Origin: Hydractinia symbiolongicarpus | Lineage: Eukaryota; Cnidaria; Hydrozoa; Anthoathecata; Hydractiniidae | Reading direction: 5' to 3' | Length of the DNA stretch: 64,000 nt | NCBI RefSeq assembly: GCF_029227915.1 | Contig: NC_079877.1 | Span: 13,949,351-14,013,350 of the forward strand | In this document: one piece after another, positions 1 through 11,944 of the stretch | Position numbering within the stretch: the first letter of the stretch is position 1 | How the letters are laid out: every line of letters begins with the position of its first letter | The notes under the pieces: generated by a model | Seen by the model: the letters and a program-made list of their open reading frames with translations, nothing else | What the model was told of the DNA's origin: nothing | Databases searched by the model: none | Made by a program: the position numbers and the translations under genes

Positions 1-681
1 CATTCAGATAAAGCGCTTTAGTACAGTTATATAGAATGTGGTAAATCAAATGAAGTGCACACAACTTTATGGTGTGTCCAGTGTTATGATTTTTCAACAA
101 ATAACTTTCCACAACTTAAGCTGAAATAAAAACACAGACTACAATTTGTTGTTACCCCGTCATAGCAAAAACGGCTGGCCAACCTTTTTTATTTTGTCGG
201 ATAATGTTACCTGTGAGTGTTTAAAAAAGTTTAAGCTGACCATTTAGTACAGGTAAACAATGTGACACATCCATACAGATGTAATACCAGTTTACCATGT
301 CACACATGAGTATAGGCGTAACACTATTTTTCAAAAAACTTTATCGCAACTTCGGTTACAAAAATCCAGGAAACCCCTGTTGTTATCATGTTCAGTTAAA
401 GAAATACTCAGCAATTTTATTTTGCACGATAAGTTTTTTATAACAGTAATTAAAGTGGTAGCTGCCTAACTTCATTTAGCAAAAGAATTTAGAATTGTGT
501 TGGCAGCCAAACTGAATTTGGTTACTTTCACTTTTTGGCCAGAAGTAGCTAAGGAGCTAGCTAGATAAACACAACTTTAACATAAAAGTTTAAAATGCAT
601 ATGGCGAACCAACTCAGTACCAATAATAACACTGTAAATCTTATCATTCCCAAGCAAACAAAAAAAGAGTAAAGGTAATCT

Positions 682-740
682 TCGAGTCGGTGAGTTAGCG
701 AGTCGCGAGTTTGCGAGTCGCGAGTTGGTAAGTTAGTGAG
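682..740 (+). repeat. GAGT/GAGC-rich imperfect tandem repeat (left arm)
   Basis: Run of GAGTCGGTGAGTTAGCGAGTCGCGAG-like units. An inverted counterpart lies at 2054-2097 (CTCACCAGCTCACCGACTCACG). Similar sense-orientation repeats occur at 24684-24803. Confidence 0.65.
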
Positions 741-1205
741 TTCAAAAAGAGTAAGGCTGCCGTTTTTTATGATGTTTTTTTTCCGGAAAAATTAATTTTT
801 TGTTGTTAGCACGTTACCCGTTTTTTTGCTAAAATAATCAGAAATAGACCTATACTGATGCCTGATGGGATGTGAGCAGTTAATAGCTTTTAAAGCTTTC
901 TTTTTCTGTGTGTTTGTGTAACATTAACTGTGTTATATAAAGTACTTGATTTTTTTGTTTATTGTTTTTTTGTTTAAAAAGCTCTTGATGAATTGTTACG
1001 TTGTTAAGGAGTTCAAATTCTTCCAGGTTATTTTCCGCATTTCTGGGCGTTTTTGATCCTTGAATGCTTCTCAATGTTGCTCTTATGAACGTAAAGCTGG
1101 TTTTTGTTTTTAAAACATTGGTTGCGACCGAATTTGAAATGGTTCGTTTTTCTGCAATCATATCAGCTCTAACCGCTTGTAGAAGGCTTTGCATTCTTTT
1201 GCCAC

Positions 1206-1302
1206 AACCTCGTCCCCAGGCCCATTTTTCTCTTTCTGACAATCTAGGACGCCGTCTCGGATATCAAAAAAGCGAAAAATTACCCTGGGGACGAGGTTGT
1301 CT
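1206..1302. mobile_element. Short inverted-repeat element bounded by CCTCGTCCCCAGG / CCTGGGGACGAGG
   Basis: CCTCGTCCCCAGG near 1208 and its inverse CCTGGGGACGAGGTTG near 1286-1301, about 80 bases apart. Related copies lie at about 1366-1445, 23443-23550 and 24081-24163, each starting with a form of CCTCGTTCC(C/G)AGGGC and ending with GGG(A/G)ACGAGG. The spread of copies indicates a MITE family. Confidence 0.6.
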
Positions 1303-1365
1303 TTTGCCATTGTACCATTCGCACCGAACACCAGTGTTGTAAACGTACCATTCTCGATTTGCCAA

Positions 1366-1445
1366 ACTCGTCCCCAGGGTCTTTTGCCCCCTGAGCCGTT
1401 ATTACAACTTCATCAGCAAGACGAAATGCCCTGGGAACGAGGTTG
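1366..1445. mobile_element. Second copy of the CCTCGTCCCCAGG inverted-repeat element
   Basis: Starts CTCGTCCCCAGGGTCTTTTG and ends GCCCTGGGAACGAGGTTG; about 80 bases. It is only 64 bases from the copy at 1206-1302. Confidence 0.55.
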
Positions 1446-2053
1446 ACGATTTGCAACAACCGTTCGTTGTAATGTCGCTTCTTCTCTCTTTCGTTCATCT
1501 GAAAGCATCTCTTACTTGTTTCAACTTCTTTGGCGATCTCAGCGAACAGCTCCAATTGTAATTTTACATGAAAGACTTCGCGTGTCTTCTTTTAAGGCTG
1601 CAGGCGAAAAGAACAAATTTACGCAATGCTTCACATATTTTGCTCGTATGATAATTTCATTTTCAGTTTCTTCTCCCCAAATGAAAGCGTACTAACTGAA
1701 AATGGACCTGAAAAACTGGAAAATTTGCTATTTTAAGAAAATTCTCACTTTGTTTAAATTCAAGTGGGTAAAAGGTGATCCGTTTTTTCTCCGTTTCTCA
1801 GTTTCTTGCTATTCGAAACCATGAAGAGAAGAGATGAAAATTAAAAATTTATATACTTTTTACAACTCTATCTTGCGACTTTTTCACCACTTTTTCGAAC
1901 TCGTTGCTTTCACATGATTGTCACTGAACACCTTTCGATGATCACGTCTGAAAATATAATGTGATGATGATATTATTACCTCTTAAAATTTAAAAGTCTA
2001 CGGTGGAGAGCGACAAGGAGAGCATATGCATATGGCATTCGAAAAATTTTGCA

Positions 2054-2097
2054 ACTCACCAGCTCACCGACTCACGCCTCGCCAACTCATTAACTTA
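2054..2097 (-). repeat. GAGT/GAGC-rich imperfect tandem repeat (right arm, inverted)
   Basis: CAACTCACCAGCTCACCGACTCACGCC..., the inverse orientation of 682-740. The pair may be the inverted termini of a 1.4-kb element that contains two of the short inverted-repeat elements. Confidence 0.6.
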
Positions 2098-3148
2098 CGA
2101 CTATAACATTAACTCCAAAAAAATCAGCTAGAGCGAAGGAAAGACAGAGAAAAGTTATGTAAATTCAAATTGTGGTTAAATTTTTTTAGTTTAGTCTTTA
2201 TCAGTATGAACTGATAATTTAGGCAATAATGGCAAAAATTAGTTCTTTCCGTTCTGGTGTAATCTTCTATCTGTAAATGTGTAGGATGTGTCATCAATAG
2301 TTTGTAGCACGATGTTTCCTCCAAAAATGGATCTTTATAAGGTGGAAGTAATCAAAAATGCTACCTTGCCATTTGTGCATATTCATACCACAAAGCGATT
2401 TTGTGTCATCGATCAAAATCCCTCATCAATTTATGCTTCATCAATTCTTAGCGAAACATCTGCTTCCTTCAGGTCTAATACTTCTGATTCATTCACATGT
2501 CTATCCAATGACACTTGATTAATGACTTCGTTCACAGATTAAAAGTGGCGCATTGTTCTTGGAAATCCTAGCTCCTTCGTACATGATGTTGATTAGTTCG
2601 AGACAAAGACCGTTTTGTCATCTTTAATAGATTTAATGTTTCAAATAATTGAGGTTAAGACAGCGAGAAGCATACAACACTTTTAAAATCTTTTTGCGTC
2701 TCTAAGTCAATATTAAGGTATGGTTTGTTGGATTTCTTGCTGTTTTTCATTGGCCACACAGCCAACACATATCCATTGACAGTTTTTTGCAAGTTCTGCA
2801 GCAAAAGGAATAATGACACGAACACTATATATTCAACAGTAGCTTAATGAGATTAGCCGATCCCATAGCGTTTTCCGAAACAAAATTTGAAATTTAATAT
2901 AGCCAACAGCTTACTTATTATTATTAGTAATGAAATTATTTACCCAGGATAGCCTCTTCAGTTCCTATTGGTACTGCTATCAACGAGGTTTCTGCAAAGG
3001 GGGTCCTAGCGCATTTAAAAGCTCCCATTTGCGCTACGAAAGTCGTGCAAGCACAGCAATCGCTCAACTAGACAACCGCCTAAGATATCAATCCTATTCT
3101 CAAGCTGAAAGCTAAGCAGAAAGGATAGATTCACACTTTTATAGTCTC

Positions 3149-3229
3149 TGGCATGACTCCACCGGGGTTTGAACCCAAGACTTCCCGCACTGTAAGCGAA
3201 CGCTCTACTACAAGGCTATCAGTCGGTCA
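3149..3229 (-). mobile_element. tRNA-like SINE head or tRNA pseudogene
   Basis: Minus strand: A-box-like TAGTAGAGCG, B box GGGTTCAAACCCC, anticodon-loop-like TTACAGT between weak stems. The acceptor arm is not paired, so a functional tRNA is unlikely. The 25-base palindrome at 3241-3265 lies beside it. Confidence 0.5.
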
Positions 3230-3240
3230 AATTGGTATTG

Positions 3241-3265
3241 GTTAACTTTACAATGTAAAGTTAAC
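3241..3265. repeat. Perfect palindrome GTTAACTTTACA-A-TGTAAAGTTAAC
   Basis: Twelve-base arms around a single A. Possibly the edge of a mobile element. Confidence 0.7.
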
Positions 3266-4737
3266 AAATAAATTTGTAAGCATTCAGGTTTTCAATACGA
3301 GGCAAAAAATGGAGTTTCCCAGTAGATTTTGGTCTTCCAGTCCAATGAAAAGATATTTGTGCCAATATATTGTATACCATGCAACCTAGTGCTAAAGCGT
3401 CTTACATCTTTCTTGACGAAGAGGCTGTTAGAAAAGATATAAGACGGCCTGGAACGAGTTTGTTTATAATGTTTACGGGAGTATATTTATTTAATGTAAT
3501 CGTTATTTTCGTGTTTCTTTTTTATTTCTTAAAAGTACTGAAAGGATTGTATCTATTCTAAATTTATTACTTAAAAAAACTAGACGGTATTAACAATAAT
3601 GACTTTTCATAGAATCGACTTCGACCTTACTTCCCGCACATTGCGTGTCAACTTAAATTAGGTTTGCACTAACATAAAATTATTTGAGCATTTGTTGGAC
3701 AACAGTCGCCGCTACCACTTTAATGGAAACACATGTTGCACAACAAATGTGGCGTCTGGCCCTATGGTTATGGAGTTCGATTCGTAACCACAAAAGTCAT
3801 GGTTCGGTCCACAGCGCAGTCATTTCTAGCATGTGTCTTTACCATAGTTTCGGGCCAACTCATGCTATGAGATGGAAATTAGGTTGGCACTGCTTGTGTA
3901 TACTAAATTTATTCATTCAGAACACAGGAACCACATTGATAACAGTGACAGCAGTTTCCGTTGTCAATTTAATGGAAACAAAGTACAACAAAGCGACGAA
4001 GAGGTGTTGCACAACAACAAATGTTGTAGAGACCTCTATAAAAGTTCCACAAGCGCATCTCAGAACTCGCGGTCTTTACTGGAAACCGATATTTACGTCT
4101 GTTTGTGAACTATTGATTAAGATATTATTTTCGTTTTGCAGTTTTGAGAAGAGAATTATACACCAACTGTGATTTAAAGGTCGACCTTAAGCAAAAACAT
4201 CGACAAAGACACAAATGGAGTACCATAGAAGCCGACCCCTGGTTCTTACTAACTCGACCTCGCTGGTTTTAGACCTTTACAATTTTCTTGCATTTGCAGT
4301 GCATCGGGACGTTTATGAACTATCACAGTCATTCCCAGTGCTTATATCGCTGCACGAAGCTCATCGAATAGTTCCTTATAGGGTAAATTTAAGAGAGTTT
4401 TAATATTCCCATGATATCAACTAGCGACGTACGTTTTAAGCTCTTGGCTCTTGTCAGGCAACATCAAACTACTTTTTAATTGTCATTCAATACGCAATAA
4501 AAACACAACACAATAAGAATTTTACTATAACAAATGGAATACAAAACTAACACAGAGTTAGAACTAGAGACATTAAGCATGCAAAGATAACATTACATAG
4601 ATTAATAAAAATAGTCAGTAATTAAAATTCATTTGTCAGATGGAGTTTTTAGGGTTCCTCTAGGTACCAGGGAAAAAATATATCACTCAAACAGACGCTA
4701 ATTTGATGTCATAAACCTCACGATTAAAACTTTGCAT

Positions 4738-5120
4738 GCAAGTAGTACTATCTGATGTGATAACAAAAATACAAAATCTAACATAAAATTTGGGTTCCAG
4801 GTCGTGTCAGATCACTAACAAAGCACCATAAAAAGGACTTGTTTTCATTTCATGAGCATCATGGCTGAAATTTCTCAGGTAAGTAGTACTTACACCTGCG
4901 AATACAAAAAATACAAATCTAACATCAAATTTTGGTTCCAAGTCCAAGTCAGACCCTCCACAAAGTAGGTATCAAAGGAGTGTTGTTTTCTTTCCAAAAG
5001 CCTCATGGCCGAAACTTTTCAAGTGAGTAGTACTAAAGCCTACGAACAATAAAAACATAAGTCTAACATCAAATTTGGGTTCCAAGTCCAAGTAAGACCT
5101 CCAAGGTTTGTCATAAAAGT
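4738..5120 (+). repeat. Tandem repeat, period about 142 bp, about 2.5 copies
   Basis: AGTAGTACT recurs at 4741, 4882 and 5026. Each is followed by ACAA(T)A...ATC TAACAT(C/A)AAATTTGGGTTCCA and a CATGGC(T/C)GAAA block, with divergence of perhaps 15 percent between copies by eye. Confidence 0.75.
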
Positions 5121-5599
5121 GAAAAACATGAATTGGTCAGCTTTCTTAGTTATCATATCTTTTGTTTTGTTGCATGTTTGTACATTTCGAATTTTTCTTG
5201 TCTAGCCAGTTTTCCCTACTGTCTAGGAAATGTATTAATTGTGTGTTTTTCTCTTCATTCTCTCTCTGTCTCATTTTGCTCACTACATTTTTTCAACTGA
5301 CTGAGCAAATATGAAAATAAATTTGTTGTGAACTTGAAAAAAATGGTAAGAAATTAGTTATGCTTTAACAGAGGCTTTCAATAAATTTTGGTTTGCAGGT
5401 TGCATGATAAATCTTTTTGAATCTTGACTACTGTGTTACCGGTTGATAATTTGGCAAGAAGTCATGTACCAGATTCTTTCGCATTTCCGCACTTCAAAGA
5501 TATGTTATGGATGACTGAGGTATCTTTTTTCCAATCTGAGACACCGATATGGGTAGGATGGAATTGATTCTACTCCAAAGACTCTAAAGCTACAGAGAT

Positions 5600-8080
5600 T
5601 TGTACCTGCCTCAGATCAAACTATCACCTACATCATGCGTTGTTGTGAAAGAAACGCTGAAAAGAGCTCTAACAATGGCTACAGGATGTGATAGAAAAAA
5701 AATCGCTGTAACCTATGATTTAGCAATTGCAAAGATGGCGTTAGAAATGCAGACGGAAGAAGCACCAACCTTTGATAATGTTTTTGTAGCATTAGGTGCC
5801 TCTCATAAAGAAATTTTTTGGTGTCATTGGAAAATACCTTGCAGAATCAGGAGGTCCATACTTGCTCAATAAATGTCATGTAATTGAAAAAGGATCCCTT
5901 ACATCATTTTTATCTGGGAAAGGGTATGAAAGAAGCAGAAGGGTTCAGATTTTGCATTTTGAAGCATTCCAGCTGTCATTGGAAGAAGATAACTTCCAGT
6001 TACTGCAGATTTGAAAACATATCTCGTATCCAATAAATCTAAACGGAAGCTATTAGAAAGTGCTATCTCTGAAGAAGGTGAAAATTTGTTTTCGTACAGG
6101 TAATCTGGACCTCTACACTGTCTACCCCGGTTAGCAAGTTACTTCTTCACTTTCAACCATCACAATTATGCTCGTTGGCTTGTTACCATGATAATCTTCT
6201 AAAGAGAAAGGAAACACATCCAGAGGTTTATAAAGATTTTCAAAACGGTTGTTTTGCTTTGAAACGTACTTCAAAATCGTTTTCAAGGCTCCCAATAGAT
6301 TTGACAATTGATAAGGCTGCAAATAAAGATACTACAATTTTTCTTTTTAAATTGAAGATATGGGTACTGCAGCTCGAAATACCTTTATTAAATCATGCAA
6401 CAAATATCCTTATACATTATTAAAACCAATAAAGTAGCCATGGCCAGAGATCTGTTTGGAAGCATTTTATTCCACGCCTTGCAAGCAAAAGTGGACATGG
6501 CAAGAGCGTTGAAATATCCATTGACAACTGTACCCTTATCATTAAGTCATGCTGACGGCACGATGCAGAAAACTCTGAAGGTGAAGTTATTAAATGAATT
6601 AGAGAAGAGAGTAAAAACAGTAGATCCAAGATATGTGGACATCACTATAATTGATGGAATGTTTTTTCTTTCTTTATTCGTTGACTTGCCATCGACATTG
6701 GGTCCAGTTGCATGTGATATATTACGTCGAGTTTGCAATCAAAAAAGGCGACGAGATTCACCTCATATTGATAAATTAATAAAACCGCCTATCAAGAATT
6801 GAAATGTTGCTTATCAAAACACGGGTGCTAAGCAGAAAAGACCTGAAAATTGGTTACAAGCTTTAAGGAAGGATCAATTTTCCTAGTAGAATTCCTCACT
6901 AGCTATTGAAATAATGATTTTTTGTGGCAATATTAGATAAAGAAGGAAATTGTTTGTCAACTGTGGTGATGTGTGTTGTTACTTTACTGCTCTAGAAGGA
7001 AAAATGAACAAAAAAATAGAACAGGATTACTTGTGCACCCACGGGGAAGCTAATTCCAGAAGGATATTTTATTCGAAACAACTTACCTCACTATTTAACG
7101 TGGTGATACACACCTATTTTTGCAGGCTTGAGTATACCACTTTGATCATGAAAAACAATATAAATAGATATGCGCCGGACGAGTGCCGACAAAATGTGTG
7201 CTGGAATAATGTTTATTCTAACTAAAGAAATAACTTCTTATAACTGAACGTCGTTTTAAAACGAGATATAAACTTTTTCTTTTTGTTTACAAAAGTGTCG
7301 AGCACGTGCTTCTTCGCTAATTATGTTACATAAGAACAAAAGAAATTTTACCAATTTCAATGTGGCTTCTTGTTTTGGTATTATCATCAAATTCATCATC
7401 AAATTATCTAATTGTTTTTATAACCAATCATAGTTGCGAATTGTTATTCACGAATAATTTAGTCACACAACCGCCAAAATTTCAAATTAAGTTTCTATAC
7501 AGACACCTGCTAGAACCTCACGCAGTGTTTCAATAGAATTAAAAGAGTTGTTCTCATTCCGTATTCTTTCCTCCAAGATCTTATGAATATCTGTACAAAG
7601 GTTTGGTTGGAAGTGTGGTTTCACAAAGAATAGCCTAAGGTATATCAGCATAAACCAAATATCTCAGAAATGTGGCGAATCACTTTGCAAAGCACTACCA
7701 AGTTTTCATGCTTTAACTGGTTGTGATTACACAGCTTCTTTCAACCGCACAGGAAAGATACGTCCTCTCAAATTACTTGATAAAACAATGCTGCACAAGA
7801 ATTGGTGACAGGGATGAAATTTCTAATATTAATGTTCATATTATTGAATCTTTTGTGTGTTCCATTTACTAAAAAAGACATTCATGTCTGTGGATGAAGT
7901 TCTCTTGGATATGTTTCCGAAAGAATAAAAAACAAAAGGGAAAAACGTATACCATATGAAAACGATGGATGCAAGTTCCTTACTTCCATGTTCGCAACCT
8001 AAAAACAATAATCAAAAACTTGACATCTTCATTCTTTTTATCAGGAGAAACGAAAAAATGACGATGTTCACAAGATGAAA
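5600..8080 (+). pseudogene. Decayed transposon-type ORF of a repetitive cnidarian family
   Basis: Plus-strand fragments occur in different frames. 5600-6014: EEAPTFDNVFVALGA, then GKYLAESGGPYLLNKCHVIE. 6440-6802: ARDLFGSILFHALQAKVDMA, YPLTTVPLSLSHADGT and ITIIDGMFFL. 7690-7790: ALPSFHALTGCDYTASFNRT then KIRPLKLL. Frameshifts and stops separate them. The same string of motifs recurs in large multicopy protein sets of cnidarians, which I take as transposon-derived; the exact superfamily is not resolved. It cannot be functional as it stands. Confidence 0.65.
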
Positions 8081-8559
8081 AATCTGTTTTTCTGGCGATA
8101 ATCACACCTCTCATATGATTTTTGCCCTTTTATAGCGTTTCTATAAAGTGGAAATTTTAATTTCATAGCTTAGTTCATTTGACTGACTCAGAAATAATAT
8201 ATACCTTTACGATAATTCAAGTGTACATGCGTTTCTACTGATTTCCATCGTTTTACATTATCGGAAAAAAGAACGTAAAAATATGTTTTTATAAAAGTTT
8301 GTTAGAGACGAAAGCATGTTTTCTCCAGTTTTTTAACTTTCTTCGTATCACTTTCTTTCAAATTTTCAGGAAACGTTAATAATAATAAGATACAACTTAT
8401 GTGTACTTTTTATTAAAAACAAAACGCGGCAAGAGAAGTTATCACGAAAAAACGTGTTTTCTCCTTAATAAACTCTTATAAAAGTGTGATGTTTACTTCA
8501 TCCGATCACAAAATGAGCTGCAATGGAGTGTTAGTTTTCCCGTAAAGGTGTACATTAAA

Positions 8560-8760
8560 GGAAGAAACTTTCGCGGAAGAAATTTTCGCGAGGCGAAGAA
8601 ATCGCGAAATTTTTGGAATTTACTTTGTTGGGCGATATTTCGCGAGAATTAACTTTCGCGAATGACCCATTTAAATATGTTTCGCAAGAATTAACTTTCG
8701 TAAATGAACCATTTGACAATGTTTCGCGAGAATTAACTTTCGCGAACGAGGCAATGTGAA
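8560..8760. repeat. CGCGAGAATTAACTTTCGCGAA repeat cluster
   Basis: Three direct units of about 46 bases (from about 8638, 8684, 8727), each containing the near-palindrome CGCGAGAATTAACTTTCGCGA, preceded by related CGCGAAATTT pieces. Single related copies lie at 15370-15475, 30885-30955 and 31775-31990, so the palindrome belongs to a dispersed family. Confidence 0.65.
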
Positions 8761-8959
8761 AAGAAATTTTTTTTAATGATTCAAAAAGAAAACTGTTTTT
8801 ATTTATGTCCATTACTTTCTTCTGTTAGTCAAATACTAATAAAAACAAATATAAAAAAGAAATACAACAGATCCGTAAGTTTAAAAAGAACATACGGATC
8901 TTTTCTGAAGGCATCAAGAGCTGATCTCTCCCATACATCTTCATTTTCATCTTCGTTAT

Positions 8960-10800
8960 GATCACGTGGGGAGTATCCGAGCTGCCTTTCTTCGATAGTT
9001 AAATCACATAAGTCTGGATTCCAGTAAGTCATTTTCTAACAAAGGGTTGATTCATGGAAAGTTTCGATTGGAGGGAGATTTTTTGTCTTGAGCCGAATTG
9101 CATCAGAAATACTAGCTGCTCTCCACCAACTATCAATGATCTTTTCACCTTTACATGAAGTCATTTCATTGTAAAAATCGACAACCCATTGGGCGTGAAG
9201 GGGCTTAACCCTATTCGGTCCGGGGGCGGGGGCGGATTCCGCCCCCCCCTGACGGTTTTTTTTTAATAACTCCTGATTGCTTTGTTATATGGCTATGATA
9301 CTTACTGAGTTTTAACATTTATCTATTAGACACCTGCATGCTAATTTTTTAGGTCCCATACCTTTCAGAGGCTTTGATATTGGCCATTACTCGAAACTAC
9401 CCCTAAAAATCTCTATGAAATCCTTATAATGGGAAAAATATAATAACTCCTGTTAGGATTATCCTTAGAACTTGAAACTTGCAACACAACTTTGTTTCAT
9501 CAAGAAGAATCATTTGGAATAATTTGAACACGTGACTAATCCGATTTCCCGATTTTGTCGGATTTTACCCGAAAATCGGAAAAAAACGGATTTTTGGGCA
9601 ATTTTTGGCAATTTTTTATCCGATCCATGTAAAAACCGGAAGATATGTTAAATAACTTTTATTTATCTTTCACAAACTTCAAACAGAATGTAAAAATTCG
9701 CTCTAGAACAAAAGTAGTTATATTTCAAGCAGATTGTGGCATTTTTAACAATTTTCAAGCTTCTGATGACGTCACAGAAAGTTTATTGGCGCCATTTTGT
9801 TCCTTTTATGACGTAATATAAGTGTGCAAAGTTTGATTCAATTTGAACAACCCTATGAAAAATTATTGAGGGGGGGCGGAATCCGCCCCCCCCCCCGGTC
9901 ATAGTATGTTCGAAAAGCCCCGGACCGAATAGGGTTAAGAGTTGTCCAATGAAGCTTGACATCTACTTCATTGATTTTTACACCTTCGCTTAACTGCCTC
10001 GTGATTTTCCCGGAGTTAACATTTGTACTAAATCACTCAGGAAATTTAAAACGAGGTAAACTTTAGTCGGTCTTTCCACAGTAAATTAATTAAATCGGCA
10101 AAAGTGATACCATGTTCCAGTTATTGTTCTTTTATCATTTTCACCTTCTAATGTTACGGTTTTTGAGCCATTCTCGGCAAGAGTGTAATTTGCAGTTGAA
10201 ACGTACTTTAAAGGAATCTGTTCAATGTTGATTATCATGGAGTGCGGGGATATTATATTTTTCTATTTCCGATACCATCTCATAATGGAATGAATATTCA
10301 ATCTCTAGTCTTGCACCGTCTGGAATGTCGATACTTTTTTTGACTACTCTAGGTGTTCATCGATTATAACTCTGGCTGCCGCTTTAGCCAAAGCTCTTGT
10401 TATAAGGGTATCACGGGAGCTCCTTGACTTGATACAAGGTCACCTAAAAGTAAAGGACGATCTGTTGGCTTAGTGTATCTTTTTAAAGATTTAACGAATT
10501 GACGCTTTTCCTTGGTAGCTCTTTTCACTTTACTGATAACTCTTGTTTTAAAAGTACATACTGTACCCTCTTTTAATTTGGGGTATTTTGATCGAAATCT
10601 GCGCAATGCAGCAACATTTTCATTTTTTCCAGCGTAATCACCAATCTCGCATCTGCTTTCTTTATCCATTGGCTGTATCCATTGGCCCTTTATCCATTGG
10701 CCCTCCATCTTTCAAATTTCCTGTGTCGTTGATGATAGCCTTAACCTCAATAGCTCCAAGGCCAGTCCCTGATCGTATTTGTGCCATAGCTGAAAAAAAA
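8960..10800 (-). pseudogene. DDE-superfamily (pogo/Tigger-like) transposase pseudogene, interrupted by the TTAA element
   Basis: Minus-strand pieces recall a transposase family with many copies in cnidarian genomes. N-terminal part about 10400-10720: VAALRRFRSKYPKLKEGTV, then KRYTKPTDRPLLLGDL. Central part about 10085-10330: IDIPDGARLEIEYSFHYEMV, EQIPLKYVSTANYTLAENGS and NDKRTITGTW in shifted frames. C-terminal part about 9050-9200: HAQWVVDFYNEMTSCKGEKI and LPPIETFH. Several frameshifts and stops show it is dead. The catalytic-core assignment rests on my recollection of the family and was not tested by search. Sequence to about 8830 may be a continuation (an acidic open frame). Confidence 0.72.
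9205..9938. mobile_element. TTAA-flanked inverted-repeat element (piggyBac-like MITE)
   Basis: Ends are TTAACCCTATTCGGTCCGGG and its inverse CCGGACCGAATAGGGTTAA, with TTAA at both flanks. A TTAA target site and CCC-starting inverted repeats are typical of piggyBac-class elements. Subterminal G-rich palindromes (GGCGGATTCCGCC with flanking G and C runs) occur at both ends. There is no transposase ORF inside, so it is non-autonomous. It is inserted in a transposase pseudogene; joining the flanks across one TTAA gives a continuous frame. Confidence 0.85.
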
Positions 10801-10809
10801 GTATAAAAT

Positions 10810-11690
10810 AAAAAAAAATATATAAAAAACTGAAGGCTGTAAATTTATAATTCAAAAAAAATCACAATCCAAATTTTACAAAATTTATTCAAACAAAGCC
10901 GTACTTACCTTTCTGGGAAAGGTTAACATCACAATTAGTTGTGCTTTTTTCTCCACCAAGTGTCTAATTTTGTTTTTTTCAAGTAAAGCTTTTTTCGAAG
11001 AAGCGAAATTTTGTTTTGTGTTTTCACTTCTCACTGCATATAATACTGTTTCCACATAAAAATAAACCGTACGGGTTTCCTCAATAATAATTCGAATTCA
11101 ATCAAATAAATTATTTTCGGTTTTTATTAATGAAAACAAAAAAATTCATCATTTAGAAATTTATTCCATTTTGTTGTAAAGTTACAAGAAATATTTGATG
11201 ACAATAAGAATTACAATTACAATGCCTGCCACCATTAAAAATCAAATGATCTTGGATCAATTTAGAAATTTTTGCTGAATGACTTTTATGCTGAACCTCA
11301 AAATGAAGAGATCTTGAGTTCGTTGTTAGAGTATACAGCTACGGGTGCCATAAGCACAAGAAAGACCAATGGAAGATTTACTGAGGGAGTGCTCAAAGCG
11401 AAAAAGAAAAAGAAGTCTGAACACACTACTCTTCCCATCATCAAAGATTTTTTCAAACCGCTAGTGCGAAACGCAGTGGAAAATCAAAATGAAGCTAAAC
11501 TGAAATCATTGTAATTGATTGATTTAGAGCTATTATATTTTAAAGATAAAAAACTGTTATTTACGTAATAATCTTTGCTTCCATTTGTACGTTGTTATTT
11601 TTGTCTTGAATACAGTCGACTCTCCATAACACGAAACCCTTTAACTCGAACCGCTCCTTAACTCGAACCAATTCGTATGCACCGTGAAAA
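10810..11690. other. Non-coding or unassigned
   Basis: An 80-codon open frame (11272-11514, lysine-rich, ending NEAKLKSL) is the only candidate. It lacks recognisable motifs and splice context. From 11.61 kb the text carries repeated CTCGAA / ACTCGAAC motifs (also 11.96-12.08 kb). Confidence 0.4.
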
Positions 11691-11814
11691 TCTCTTTAAT
11701 AATAGCCGTATTTTGTCTGTCTGTCCGCGACAGACGAGTCCCATGGCGGAAACACGAAATGTGATATATAAAGGACGGGCGACCCCGTGGATTTTTCCAC
11801 GGGTTAACGACTAG
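11691..11814 (+). mobile_element. Short non-autonomous Helitron-like element (A)
   Basis: Begins near TCTCTTTAATAATAGCCGTA, carries TCTG repeats, and ends with the hairpin CCCCGTGGATTTTTCCACGGG, a short spacer, then CTAG followed by T. A 3' hairpin a few bases before a CTAG/CTRR terminus is the Helitron hallmark. It is immediately followed head-to-tail by element B. Confidence 0.65.
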
Positions 11815-11944
11815 TCTATATTTTAATACCCGTATACGTCTGTCTGTCTGTCTGTTACGCAAAATGGTAGCTTAGCTGCGCAATAGTGAGAAGAACGCAA
11901 TGCGGTATAAAAAGGACGGGCGAACCCCGTGGATTTTCCACTAG
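11815..11944 (+). mobile_element. Short non-autonomous Helitron-like element (B), abutting A
   Basis: Starts TCTATATTTTAATACCCGTA, followed by GTCTGTCTGTCTGT, and ends GAACCCCGTGGATTTTCCAC then TAG. The terminal hairpin is shortened compared with element A, so the 3' end may be truncated. Both share the internal AAAGGACGGGCGA segment. Confidence 0.65.

Larger units (their letters stand above)
1..5590. other. Intergenic, repeat-bearing; no gene supported
   Basis: AT-rich sequence with the repeats listed above. At 3.66-4.05 kb two diverged direct blocks contain TTTAATGGAAACA and TGTTGCACAACAA. No reading frame there is convincing. Confidence 0.5.

Noticed and set aside
3149-3229. Functional tRNA gene on the minus strand
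   Set aside because: A and B boxes are present but the acceptor arm does not pair and the anticodon stem is weak; more likely a SINE head or pseudogene.
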